Positions 1-6,840 of a DNA stretch of 14,846 nt are shown here, one piece after another. The notes below the pieces were generated by a model. The model saw only the letters and a program-made list of their open reading frames with translations. It had not been told where the DNA came from and did not search any database. The stretch covers positions 1 to 14,846 of the forward strand of contig JBDLUS010000036.1 of NCBI GenBank assembly GCA_039805165.1. Direction: 5' to 3'. The stretch is from CAIZGX01 sp039805165 (GTDB lineage Bacteria; Bacteroidota; Bacteroidia; Flavobacteriales_D; Sanyastnellaceae). How positions within the stretch are numbered: the first letter of the stretch is position 1; the number at the start of each line of letters is the position of its first letter. Position numbers and translations under genes: made by a program.

Positions 1-89
1 GAATCCATTCCTCCGCTTACTGCCACAAGCAATTGCGCGTCTTCGAATGTTTGATATTCGGCTTTTAAATCTTTAAGTAGTTTTTTCAT
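1..89 (-). CDS. tilS: tRNA(Ile)-lysidine synthase, N-terminal fragment (cut by window edge)
   Basis: Only the first 29 codons lie in the window; the gene continues past the left edge. The fragment reads MKKLLKDLKAEYQ and reaches LLVAVSGGMDS at about residues 21-31. SGGxDS is the ATP-pyrophosphatase (PP-loop) signature, and LLVAVSGGxDS close to the N-terminus is typical of TilS. TilS is a cytoplasmic enzyme that attaches lysine to C34 of tRNA-Ile(CAU), changing both its codon reading and its charging. The ATG lies 2 nt after the TGA of pabB, so the two genes are almost certainly cotranscribed and translationally coupled. Other PP-loop enzymes (TtcA, MnmA) share the SGGxDS motif, so the identity rests on the motif position and wording alone. 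Confidence 0.75.
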   Translation of the reverse strand, partial: MKKLLKDLKAEYQTFEDAQLLVAVSGGMD

Positions 90-91
90 GT

Positions 92-1309
92 TCAGTTAAA
101 TATGGAAAGGGTAGAAGCGGCTTTCAATAGACATTCGTCGTATTCCGATTCCGCATTTGACGCATGCGTAATCGCGCTTCCCACTTTTATTGTTGTTTGT
201 TTTTTTTCTTTGTTGTAAACGGCAGAACGAATAATGACATTGAAGTCGAAATTCCCGTTCGGTTCTATTACACCGAAGGTGCCGCTGTAGATTCCTCTGT
301 CCAATACTTCTAGCTTTTCCATGTGCTGAACCGCGCTAATCTTCGGAGCGCCAGTCATGGATCCCATGGGGAAAGTAGCTGCTAAGATTTGAGTAAATGT
401 TATGTTGGAAGGAAGCTTCGCTTCAACCGTGCTTATCAAATGATGAAGCGTTTTGAACGTATGAAGTTCGCACAATGAAGTGACTTGAACGCTTGATTTC
501 TCTGCTATGCGCGACAGATCGTTGCGAACCAAGTCTACAATCATGATGTTTTCAGACCGCTCTTTTTTGCTTGTTCGAAGAACCGTTTTGTTCTCCTCAT
601 CTTCAATAGAATTTGCTCCTCTTTTAATGGTTCCTTTAATAGGTTGAGAAATAATTGCGTTTCCTTTTTTCTGAATGAAACGCTCCGGTGAAGTACACAA
701 TAGTTGAAGATTATTTCCATTGAAATAAACTGCGTGCGGAGCCTCCGTAGCGTTGTTCATTTTTGAAAAATGAGCGAAGGCATCGTGAAGCAAACCCTTT
801 GCCTGAAGAGGCATACAGAAGTTCGTCTCGTAATAATCACCGCGCTGTATGTCGCCCAAAATTCGCTCTATCTTTTCAATGTAACTATCCTTGGTTTCGA
901 GCATTTCGAACACAAGTTTTTCTTCATTGCTTGACTGTTCGATGTTTTTGTAGTTCGAAAGAAAATCTTCGATTACCGAACGTTCGTTCGGTTGTTCTTC
1001 AGTAAGGCAAATCCATGTCCCGTTCTCTTCTTTCCAAATGTGCTCAGGCTCGAAGAAATAGACGAGTTCACTTCCGTCTGAACAACAATTCTCGTAGGCG
1101 TTTTTTTCAAAAAGTTTTTTCGCTTCGAACGAAAGATATCCGAAAACAGGAAGTGTTTTTTCCTTCAACCAATCATTCAATTGTTCTATTTCGGAAGCAT
1201 TGCTTTCGTTTAGGCTAAACGCGCTTTTTCTTCCCCAAGCAAGGTAGGCCTGACGTTCAGACGAATTTGGAGGAAGAAAAGTAAAGTGTTCGTTTTCCCA
1301 AAGCTGCAT
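92..1309 (-). CDS. pabB: Aminodeoxychorismate synthase component I (PabB-type chorismate-using enzyme)
   Basis: A 405-residue member of the TrpE/PabB/isochorismate synthase family. PabB converts chorismate to 4-amino-4-deoxychorismate, the first step towards p-aminobenzoate and folate, using ammonia from a PabA glutaminase. The chorismate-binding domain fills the C-terminal two thirds. Visible motifs are TSPERF (206-211), QPIKGT with Lys225, IMIVDLVRND (255-264), TLHHLIS with the presumed catalytic His290, GSMTGAPK (316-323), RGIYSGTFG (338-346), and a closing AESEYDECLLKA that carries metal-binding Glu. The PIKGT lysine separates PabB from TrpE, which has PIAGT. The N-terminal domain is short: full-length E. 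coli PabB has about 450 residues. The start is fixed by a TAnnTTTG box ending 5 nt upstream, so the mRNA is probably leaderless. No pabA lies nearby, so the amidotransferase must be encoded elsewhere. tilS follows after 2 nt. Confidence 0.88.
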   Translation of the reverse strand: MQLWENEHFTFLPPNSSERQAYLAWGRKSAFSLNESNASEIEQLNDWLKEKTLPVFGYLSFEAKKLFEKNAYENCCSDGSELVYFFEPEHIWKEENGTWICLTEEQPNERSVIEDFLSNYKNIEQSSNEEKLVFEMLETKDSYIEKIERILGDIQRGDYYETNFCMPLQAKGLLHDAFAHFSKMNNATEAPHAVYFNGNNLQLLCTSPERFIQKKGNAIISQPIKGTIKRGANSIEDEENKTVLRTSKKERSENIMIVDLVRNDLSRIAEKSSVQVTSLCELHTFKTLHHLISTVEAKLPSNITFTQILAATFPMGSMTGAPKISAVQHMEKLEVLDRGIYSGTFGVIEPNGNFDFNVIIRSAVYNKEKKQTTIKVGSAITHASNAESEYDECLLKAASTLSIFN

Positions 1310-1314
1310 GGGTG

Positions 1315-1322
1315 CAAAGGTA
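1315..1322 (-). promoter_or_regulatory. -7 promoter element of pabB
   Basis: Read on the minus strand the box is TACCTTTG, a full match to the Bacteroidota -7 consensus TAnnTTTG. It is followed by CACCC and then the pabB ATG. Transcription would begin at or within a base or two of the start codon, giving a leaderless or near-leaderless mRNA. The box lies between the dinB stop codon and pabB. I see no clear TTG at the -33 position. Confidence 0.65.
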
Positions 1323-1326
1323 ATGC

Positions 1327-2547
1327 TTACTGACGCCTATTTGCGAGAAGAACAGGCGGACCTCCGTTGAATGGATTATCGCCTCGACCAATGCTGCGGG
1401 CTTCAATGCCCGCGGCTTTCATAACGGCACGGTCTCCGAATTTTTTTCGAAGTTCGTCCATGGCAGTGTACAAGCTAATCTGCTCTTCGTTGTCGTCGAA
1501 CAAATTAATCTGGTATCCGCCTGAAACCAAATGGCTGAAACGCACGCCAATCAGGCGTATGAGCACTCTTCGCGAGTAAAGTTTTTCGAAGAGTTCTAAT
1601 ATTTTCGGGATAAGAATATGATCGGCAGAGGTATATGGAATGCGGCATTGCATGGTTTCCGTTTGGAAATCGGAATAACGCAGTTTCACTGTCACGCACG
1701 AAGTAAGCTTCTCTCCCTTGCGCAATTGGAACGCCAAGTTCTCGGTCATGGCAATCAATAATCCGCGCAGTTTATGCACGTCTATGGTGTCTTGATCGAA
1801 TGTTCTTTCGGTAGAAATCGACTTGCGTTCTTGGAACGGTACAACGGGAGAGGGGTCTATGGCGTTGGCTTTTTTCCAGATGCTGGTTCCATTTTCACCA
1901 AGGGCCTTCGACATAACGTCTAACGGCATTTCCTGTAAGGTCTGAATTTTCCGAATGCCAAGATTCACCAAGAGTTGGTGCGTTTTTTCTCCGACCATCG
2001 GAATCTTCCGAATGGAAAGAGGCGCAAGGAACGGTTTCTCTGTTCCGGTTTCAATACGAATCTGATTGTTCGGTTTGGCCTCGCCCGTAGCCACTTTCGA
2101 AACGGTTTTGCTAGAAGACAAACCGAAAGAAATGGGCAAGCCTATTTCCTTCAAAATATTCTGACGCAATTCACCAGCAAACTGGTAGCATCCGAAAAAA
2201 CGATCGAGCCCCGTAAGGTCGCAGTAGAATTCGTCAATCGACGTTTTTTCGAAAAGAGGAACAGCTTCGCGAACCATTTCGCTTACCAGATCGGAATACT
2301 TAAGGTAGTTGTAGGAGTTTCCTTTAATGACCACTGCTTCCGGACAAAGCTTGCGCGCCATATGCATGGGCATGGCAGAATGCACTCCGAATTTGCGCGC
2401 TTCGTAGCTGCACGAGGCTACTACGCCGCGATCACTGGTTCCGCCAATAAGAACAGGTCTGTTGTTGAGGCGACTGTCTAATAAACGCTCTACCGACACG
2501 AAAAAGGTGTCGAGATCCATGTGTAGAATTGAGCGTTCAGGTGACAT
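1327..2547 (-). CDS. dinB: Y-family DNA polymerase IV (DinB/UmuC type)
   Basis: A 406-residue error-prone translesion polymerase that copies past DNA damage. The palm metal-binding motifs are present: HMDLDTFF (9-16, Asp11) and TSIDEF (102-107, Asp105/Glu106). So are SYEARKFGV (47-55) in the fingers and FGLSSSKTVSKVATGEAKP (141-159). Phe16 occupies the steric-gate position that excludes ribonucleotides. The little-finger region ends in QINLF (346-350), a good match to the pentapeptide that docks on the beta sliding clamp. About 56 residues follow it, longer than in short DinB proteins and closer to the UmuC layout. The start at 2547 is supported by a TAAGTTTG box ending 4 nt upstream. A 20-bp inverted repeat touches that box and is a candidate damage-responsive operator. 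The DinB symbol is used in the broad sense; UmuC-like naming is possible. Confidence 0.9.
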   Translation of the reverse strand: MSPERSILHMDLDTFFVSVERLLDSRLNNRPVLIGGTSDRGVVASCSYEARKFGVHSAMPMHMARKLCPEAVVIKGNSYNYLKYSDLVSEMVREAVPLFEKTSIDEFYCDLTGLDRFFGCYQFAGELRQNILKEIGLPISFGLSSSKTVSKVATGEAKPNNQIRIETGTEKPFLAPLSIRKIPMVGEKTHQLLVNLGIRKIQTLQEMPLDVMSKALGENGTSIWKKANAIDPSPVVPFQERKSISTERTFDQDTIDVHKLRGLLIAMTENLAFQLRKGEKLTSCVTVKLRYSDFQTETMQCRIPYTSADHILIPKILELFEKLYSRRVLIRLIGVRFSHLVSGGYQINLFDDNEEQISLYTAMDELRKKFGDRAVMKAAGIEARSIGRGDNPFNGGPPVLLANRRQ

Positions 2548-2551
2548 AAAG

Positions 2552-2559
2552 CAAACTTA
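2552..2559 (-). promoter_or_regulatory. -7 promoter element of dinB
   Basis: The minus strand reads TAAGTTTG, a match to TAnnTTTG, then CTTT and the dinB ATG. This places the transcription start at or next to the start codon. The upstream edge of the box shares one base with the 20-bp inverted repeat described separately. There is a TTG upstream, inside the inverted repeat, but it is only 13 nt from the box, which is short for a -33 element. Confidence 0.6.
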
Positions 2560-2578
2560 TCTCGTGATGTCACAAGAT
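2559..2578. promoter_or_regulatory. 20-bp inverted repeat at the dinB promoter, candidate operator
   Basis: On the plus strand the left arm is ATCTCGTGA (2559-2567), then TG, then the right arm TCACAAGAT (2570-2578). The arms are reverse complements at 8 of 9 positions. The repeat abuts the dinB -7 box on its upstream side, where a dimeric repressor would block RNA polymerase. A LexA-like or other S24-type repressor is a reasonable guess for a translesion polymerase, but no such regulator is visible in this window. Confidence 0.45.
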
Positions 2579-2617
2579 TTGAAATTGTTAAAAAAGTTTT
2601 TTGAGAGGAGTGAAGAA

Positions 2618-2926
2618 TTATTTCTTCTTCTTGCCTGTTTGGTCGGTATCGTCTTCGTCTTCGTCGTCGGTAATACCGTCGTCTTCATCATCTGTAATGT
2701 CTGAACCGCCTTCAGAATTACGATTGTTGTTTGAAGTAGAAGATTCTTCTTGATCGCAATCGATACAATCTAGAATGTCACTATCTGTGTTTAACTCAGT
2801 GTTATCAACGATTACAGAACGCTCGGTTCCAACGGAAGTAACTTCTTCCATCCAAACAGATTTGCTGCATGAAGCGAATGCCAATGCAACAAAAAATAGG
2901 AGCGTTATGTAATTGAGTTTTTTCAT
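2618..2926 (-). CDS. Small acidic lipoprotein of unknown function
   Basis: I do not recognise this 102-residue protein. MKKLNYITLLFFVALAFASC is a lipoprotein signal with the lipobox FASC, so Cys20 should be lipidated and the mature protein of about 83 residues anchored in a membrane. The residues after Cys20 (SKSVWMEE) do not clearly match the K-D/E-D/E surface-export signal known from Capnocytophaga. The middle carries a CIDC pair (Cys54, Cys57). The tail (71-96) is almost all Asp, Glu, Ser, Thr and Gly, includes two copies of ITDDEDxx, and ends in four lysines. An in-frame TTG at 2947 would extend the protein by 7 codons, but that TTG is part of the -7 promoter box, so the ATG at 2926 is preferred. 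The gene lies 36 bp after the sensor kinase on the same strand and may belong to its regulon. Function is unknown; the acidic tail could bind divalent cations. Confidence 0.7.
   Translation of the reverse strand: MKKLNYITLLFFVALAFASCSKSVWMEEVTSVGTERSVIVDNTELNTDSDILDCIDCDQEESSTSNNNRNSEGGSDITDDEDDGITDDEDEDDTDQTGKKKK
2651..2698 (-). repeat. Imperfect 24-bp tandem duplication encoding ITDDEDxx twice
   Basis: Residues 77-84 (ITDDEDDG) and 85-92 (ITDDEDED) of the lipoprotein are adjacent near-copies. The two 24-bp DNA units agree at 18 of 24 positions. The differences fall mostly at third codon positions and the unit edges, suggesting an old duplication kept for its acidic product rather than a fresh slippage event. 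Confidence 0.6.
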
Positions 2927-2944
2927 AGTGGACCGAAGTCTATA

Positions 2945-2952
2945 CAAATGTA
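2945..2952 (-). promoter_or_regulatory. -7 promoter element of the acidic lipoprotein gene
   Basis: The minus strand reads TACATTTG, a full TAnnTTTG match, 18 nt before the ATG at 2926. It sits in the 36-bp gap after the sensor kinase, so the lipoprotein can be transcribed separately from the two-component operon. The expected start site gives a leader of roughly 12-14 nt. Confidence 0.55.
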
Positions 2953-2962
2953 ACGAAATCTT

Positions 2963-5900
2963 TTAAAAAGTGTTGCCTTGATTGAAAATTTCCTGAAAAT
3001 CTTTCGGGAAGTCAATAGTAACCCGCGTTCCTGATTCTCCGTTTTCCGATTTCCAGTCCTCGGGGCCAATCAATTCAATACGTTTCCCAGTCATTTGTTC
3101 AATGAGCGCAATTCGGCTGCGGGTAATTTCCATTCCTTTCGAAATGTGTCCGTCACTGTTTGTTTTCCGTGCTTGACTTTCCGCAAGTCCAATTCCATTG
3201 TCTTCAATTCGAATTTCAAGACAGCCATTTTTCAACCCGAAAAATACATTCAACAAGCCTCCGGAATCTTTGGGCAGCAGACCGTGCCAAATAGAGTTTT
3301 CCAAAAATGGCTGAATGAGCATGGCCGGAATTTTAACTGAACGAAGAACCTCTGGCGAGTCGAGTTGAATGTGATACTTGAACTTATCTGGGAAGCGCAT
3401 GCTTTCCAATTTCAAGTACAATTCCAATCGTTCAATTTCTTCCGAGAGCGGCGCGAAGTTTTCTTGTGAACTGTCTAAATTTTTGCGAATCAATTTCGCG
3501 AAGTCGGTGAGGTATTGATTCGCAGCCAGGCGATCTTGACGGTTGATGTAGTATTGAATGGAATTCAAGGCATTAAAGATAAAGTGCCTGTTCATGCTTG
3601 AATTCATGCTTTGTTGCTCGAGCATGAGCAGCTTCGCTTTCATTTCTGATTGCTCTGCTAAGTGCTTGTTTCGAATGTTACGTCTTCTTGATCGCGAAAC
3701 AAGAATGACAATCGTTGAAAGGAAAACGAACTCCAAAAGAATGGCCCACCAGGTCATGTACCAAGGCGGCAAGACACGGAATTTCCAAGTCACTTCTTCG
3801 CTCCACTGTCCCCACTCGCCGTTGCGCGCCCGAATGTGAAACGTATAACTTCCCGAAGGAAGATTGTTAAAGTTCACTTGAGAGAATGAAGTGGGGCTGC
3901 TCCACGTGCTGTCTAATCCTTCCAACCAATAACTGAATTCTAATCTTTCAGGATAGGTAGTGCTTGAAGCATCGAAGAAGAACGTAAATGAATTTTGTCT
4001 GTAATTGAATTCAAGTCCATTCGGAAAAGACTTGCCCTTCCAGGTTCCTGAAGTGAGTGTTTTCCAATCGATGTTCTCAAGATTAGACTGAATATTTGTA
4101 AGGTGAACAAGGGGAGTGGGGATGTTGAATTTCGCATCAATGGCGCTCAGCTCAATGTTCATTACCCCGTTTGGAGTTCCAACCCATACCGTGTTTTGAA
4201 GGTCAACGAAGATGGCGTTCAAGTTTGTTTCGAGGCTAATTAAACCATCCGATTCATTGAGGTGAATCATGCGCTCACCCAGGCCTCCAGCCTGATTCAA
4301 TTCCCAAATGAAAATACCGTTCAGCGTTCCAATCCAAAGTTTGTTTTGAATCACCTTCAAGAAGTTCACAGTGTTACCTCCCGGTTCTTTCGAAATGTTT
4401 ACACGAACAAAACCGTTTTCATTTCCTTTGGAAAGTCCCGATTGTGTTCCTGCGATGATCTCACCATTTGGCAGTTCCGCTATACTGTATGCACTTGCGT
4501 CTTGAAGACCTTGTGCTTCTCCGAAATTCGTGAACGTATTGTTGTGGAAGAGCGAAATTCCATCGCGAGTGGCCATCCATATTTTCCCATCACTCGTTTC
4601 CAACATGTGACGAATTCTTGTCGCCGGGAAGTTGGGCAATTGCGAAAAACTTTGAAAGGTTTTGTTGGAATAAGCTTGAATTCCTTTGTTGGTCCCAATG
4701 AGCAATGAACCGTCTTTTCTTTCAAGTAGGCTAAGAACGACTTCTTCCTCTAATCCTTCTTCTTTACTGAAGTGAAGCCAATGCGGCATGGCGTATGAAC
4801 AACAGTCGTATTCATAAAGTCCTTCGGGAGTTCCAATCCAAATACCTCCTTTCCAACTCCAACTTTTTAAGGTCGTCCAAACGCGTAGATTCGGAGAGAG
4901 CTCATGCAATGCTCCATTGAAATTTGCACTAAAATTATCCGTCGGATTAGGTAAGATGCTTATTCCGTTGTCGTAGGTTCCGAAGAAGTAATTTCCTCTT
5001 GAATCTTGCGTAATACTCATGACGGCATTACCGGTTAATCCGTTGTTCACAGTGTAACTTTTGAACTGCGTATTGGTAAGTTTGAATATTCCACCTCCGT
5101 AACTCGCGAACCACTGAATACCCTCGCGGTCAATGAAGACCTGACGTATATCGTCTACTGCTAATCCGTTCGATTTTGAAAAAAGTAAATGACTCCCATT
5201 TGCTTCATTGAATAAGACAACTCCAGTTCGACTTGTGAAGTAGATGTTTCCATTGTTGGAGTCAATGCCAGTAAATACATTGGCCAAAGCGTAATCACCG
5301 ATGTTTGTGAGCGGATGGCCTGTGTTCACATTAAGCACACCACCCAATGAAGTAACTGCCCAAATTTCTTGGTTTGAATTTTCAATAAAATCGAAGAGCA
5401 CATTTTCTTCGTCGTTCAGAGCATAAATCTGCTGCCATTGATTGTCCTTCAGTTTCCATATTCCTTTTTTGGTGGAAACGAGCAACTCGTTGTTGCTGCT
5501 TTTTCGAATGCGTTTGATGCTTTCTCCTTGAAAGAAAAGTGTAAGGTTGTCTTCAACGAATTTGTTTTCTGAAAAGAAGATGAGTCCGCGTTCTGTTCCA
5601 ATAAGTAATTCATTTGTGTTGTATTCCACCAATGAAGTCGTGGAAGCATCATTCAGTTCTCCGGTGTATTTGTGGTTGGTGAATGTGTTTCCGTCTAAAA
5701 CGGAAATTCCACCAATTGATCCGAAAACGATTTGTTCGTTTTGAAGCTGATAAATGCAGTTAATCTGATTGTTAATGAGCCCGTCGGTTCTACTGAAATT
5801 CACAAAGTCATTTCCATTGAATTTTGAGGCGCCACCGAGCGTTCCGATCCAAACATACCCTTGCTTGTCTTGCTGAATGCAACGCACTTGCGTTTGAGCC

Positions 5901-6001
5901 AAACCCTCTTTCAAACTGTATTGAATGAAAGAGAATTGCTGTCCGAATGCAAGCACAGGAACCAAAAGCAGAACGAGAGATATGTACTTTTTGAACGACA
6001 T
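2963..6001 (-). CDS. LytS-type sensor histidine kinase with a 14-repeat propeller sensor
   Basis: A 1,012-residue membrane sensor. Residues 1-20 are a signal peptide ending AFGQQ. Residues from about 24 to 630 hold Reg_prop repeats; I count 14 degenerate copies of the xWIGTxxG motif (for example VWIGTLGG, LLIGTERG, IWMATRDG, VWVGTPNG), which suits two seven-bladed propellers. A Y_Y_Y immunoglobulin-like domain follows at about 670-745, then one membrane segment (about 750-768), a basic turn SRSRRR and a short coiled helix. The kinase is the His_kinase/LytS family: MNRHFIFNALNSIQ places the phospho-histidine at His806, with FLENSIWHG (899-907) and EDNGIGL (933-939) in the ATP-binding domain. 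The sensor should therefore be periplasmic and the kinase cytoplasmic. It follows the LytTR regulator by 3 bp and must be its partner. Arg805 stands where most LytS proteins have Pro. The ligand is unknown. Unlike hybrid polysaccharide sensors with this front end, the protein has no receiver or AraC domain. Confidence 0.9.
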   Translation of the reverse strand: MSFKKYISLVLLLVPVLAFGQQFSFIQYSLKEGLAQTQVRCIQQDKQGYVWIGTLGGASKFNGNDFVNFSRTDGLINNQINCIYQLQNEQIVFGSIGGISVLDGNTFTNHKYTGELNDASTTSLVEYNTNELLIGTERGLIFFSENKFVEDNLTLFFQGESIKRIRKSSNNELLVSTKKGIWKLKDNQWQQIYALNDEENVLFDFIENSNQEIWAVTSLGGVLNVNTGHPLTNIGDYALANVFTGIDSNNGNIYFTSRTGVVLFNEANGSHLLFSKSNGLAVDDIRQVFIDREGIQWFASYGGGIFKLTNTQFKSYTVNNGLTGNAVMSITQDSRGNYFFGTYDNGISILPNPTDNFSANFNGALHELSPNLRVWTTLKSWSWKGGIWIGTPEGLYEYDCCSYAMPHWLHFSKEEGLEEEVVLSLLERKDGSLLIGTNKGIQAYSNKTFQSFSQLPNFPATRIRHMLETSDGKIWMATRDGISLFHNNTFTNFGEAQGLQDASAYSIAELPNGEIIAGTQSGLSKGNENGFVRVNISKEPGGNTVNFLKVIQNKLWIGTLNGIFIWELNQAGGLGERMIHLNESDGLISLETNLNAIFVDLQNTVWVGTPNGVMNIELSAIDAKFNIPTPLVHLTNIQSNLENIDWKTLTSGTWKGKSFPNGLEFNYRQNSFTFFFDASSTTYPERLEFSYWLEGLDSTWSSPTSFSQVNFNNLPSGSYTFHIRARNGEWGQWSEEVTWKFRVLPPWYMTWWAILLEFVFLSTIVILVSRSRRRNIRNKHLAEQSEMKAKLLMLEQQSMNSSMNRHFIFNALNSIQYYINRQDRLAANQYLTDFAKLIRKNLDSSQENFAPLSEEIERLELYLKLESMRFPDKFKYHIQLDSPEVLRSVKIPAMLIQPFLENSIWHGLLPKDSGGLLNVFFGLKNGCLEIRIEDNGIGLAESQARKTNSDGHISKGMEITRSRIALIEQMTGKRIELIGPEDWKSENGESGTRVTIDFPKDFQEIFNQGNTF

Positions 6002-6004
6002 CTA

Positions 6005-6769
6005 CTACTCTTGCATCTTGTCTAAAAACTCTTGCAATTTTCTTCTGGAAACAGGCACGTGATCTCCGTTCGATAACACAACAACGTTTCCTTCTGTTCG
6101 ATTAAATTCTTTTAGGTGGAAGGCGATGTTTACAATGTGAGATTTGTGCACACGCATGAACATGTGTGAATCTAATTTCTCTTCAAACGATTTTATGTTT
6201 TTACTACTCACGTATTTCTTTCCATTCACACAATACAACGTCGTGTAATTTTCGTCGGCTTCCAATCGAATCAATTCATTGTTTCGAAGTATCACAAATC
6301 CGTCGCGTGTTGGGACAATGGTCTTATCGAAGTTGCTGTGCAATGCAATTTCTTGAAGTACACGGTTGATTTTGTCTTCGTCTAATGAGCCTGTCTTTTG
6401 TTCTAGATTCTTAGCGGCTTTCGCTACAACATTTTGTAATTCCTCAATGTCGATAGGCTTTTCGAGATAGTCTAACGCATTTTCTTTAATGGCCTTTACA
6501 GCGTATTCACGGAATGCTGTTGTAAATACAACTTGAAAACTTCTGTCCTTGACTTGTTCCAAAAACGCGAAGCCATCGGCTTCGGGCATCATGATGTCTA
6601 AAAACACCAGATCTACTTTATTCTTCTCACACAATTCCAACGCCTCTTTAACGGAAGCAGCTTCGCCAATTAAATTCACATGCTCACTCGCATATTCTTC
6701 CAACAACATTTTCAAATTTTCGCGAGCGAAAAATTCATCGTCGACCAGTATCGCTTTCAGTTTTTCCAT
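6005..6769 (-). CDS. LytTR-family response regulator
   Basis: A 254-residue transcription regulator. Residues 1-120 form a receiver domain: Asp10/Asp11 of the acidic pocket, phospho-acceptor Asp58 in VFLDIMMPEADGF, Thr83/Thr84 and Lys104 in LEKP. A linker leads to a LytTR DNA-binding domain (about 150-250) with the typical wording LRLEADENYTTLY-like core (IRLEADENYTTLY), FMRVHKSHIVN and PVSRRK near the end. It lies just before the propeller kinase with a 3-bp gap, so the pair forms one operon, regulator first. It diverges from gpsA across 71 bp. No good TAnnTTTG box or strong Shine-Dalgarno precedes the ATG at 6769; a 7-base relative, TAATTTG, lies 22 nt upstream. Target genes cannot be told from the sequence; the neighbouring lipoprotein is the nearest candidate. 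Confidence 0.93.
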   Translation of the reverse strand: MEKLKAILVDDEFFARENLKMLLEEYASEHVNLIGEAASVKEALELCEKNKVDLVFLDIMMPEADGFAFLEQVKDRSFQVVFTTAFREYAVKAIKENALDYLEKPIDIEELQNVVAKAAKNLEQKTGSLDEDKINRVLQEIALHSNFDKTIVPTRDGFVILRNNELIRLEADENYTTLYCVNGKKYVSSKNIKSFEEKLDSHMFMRVHKSHIVNIAFHLKEFNRTEGNVVVLSNGDHVPVSRRKLQEFLDKMQE

Positions 6770-6827
6770 AGTTCATTGGCTTCAATGCTTGCAAATTACG
6801 AAGGAAAACCCAGTTTTTCAGAATGAT

Positions 6828-6835
6828 TATCTTTG
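6828..6835 (+). promoter_or_regulatory. -7 promoter element of gpsA
   Basis: TATCTTTG matches TAnnTTTG and is followed by CAGCC and the ATG at 6841. This is the same spacing and nearly the same flank as at pabB (CACCC). Transcription should start at the ATG itself. An in-frame ATG at 6823 lies upstream of and across this box and cannot be the start if this promoter is used. Confidence 0.65.
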
Positions 6836-6840
6836 CAGCC

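Noticed and set aside
1975..2481. A 168-codon open frame on the plus strand within dinB
   Set aside because: It lies antisense to a clearly conserved polymerase gene, has no recognisable domain, and its length is explained by the codon use of the gene opposite.
2589..2603. A6-G-T6 inverted repeat between the lipoprotein gene and dinB as a terminator
   Set aside because: The stem is pure A-T, the loop would be one base, and no GC clamp is present. It is more likely a chance homopolymer pair.
2540..2960. LytTR-type binding repeats in the dinB and lipoprotein promoters
   Set aside because: Only single GTT-centred partial matches are present, each with mismatches, and the dinB one coincides with the -7 box. 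No properly spaced pair was found.
4262..4708. A 148-codon open frame on the plus strand within the sensor kinase gene
   Set aside because: It is antisense to the well-supported propeller repeats and shows no family features or promoter.
6792..6799. TAATTTG on the minus strand as the -7 box of the response-regulator gene
   Set aside because: It is one base short of TAnnTTTG and has no -33 partner. It is mentioned in the regulator entry but not called.
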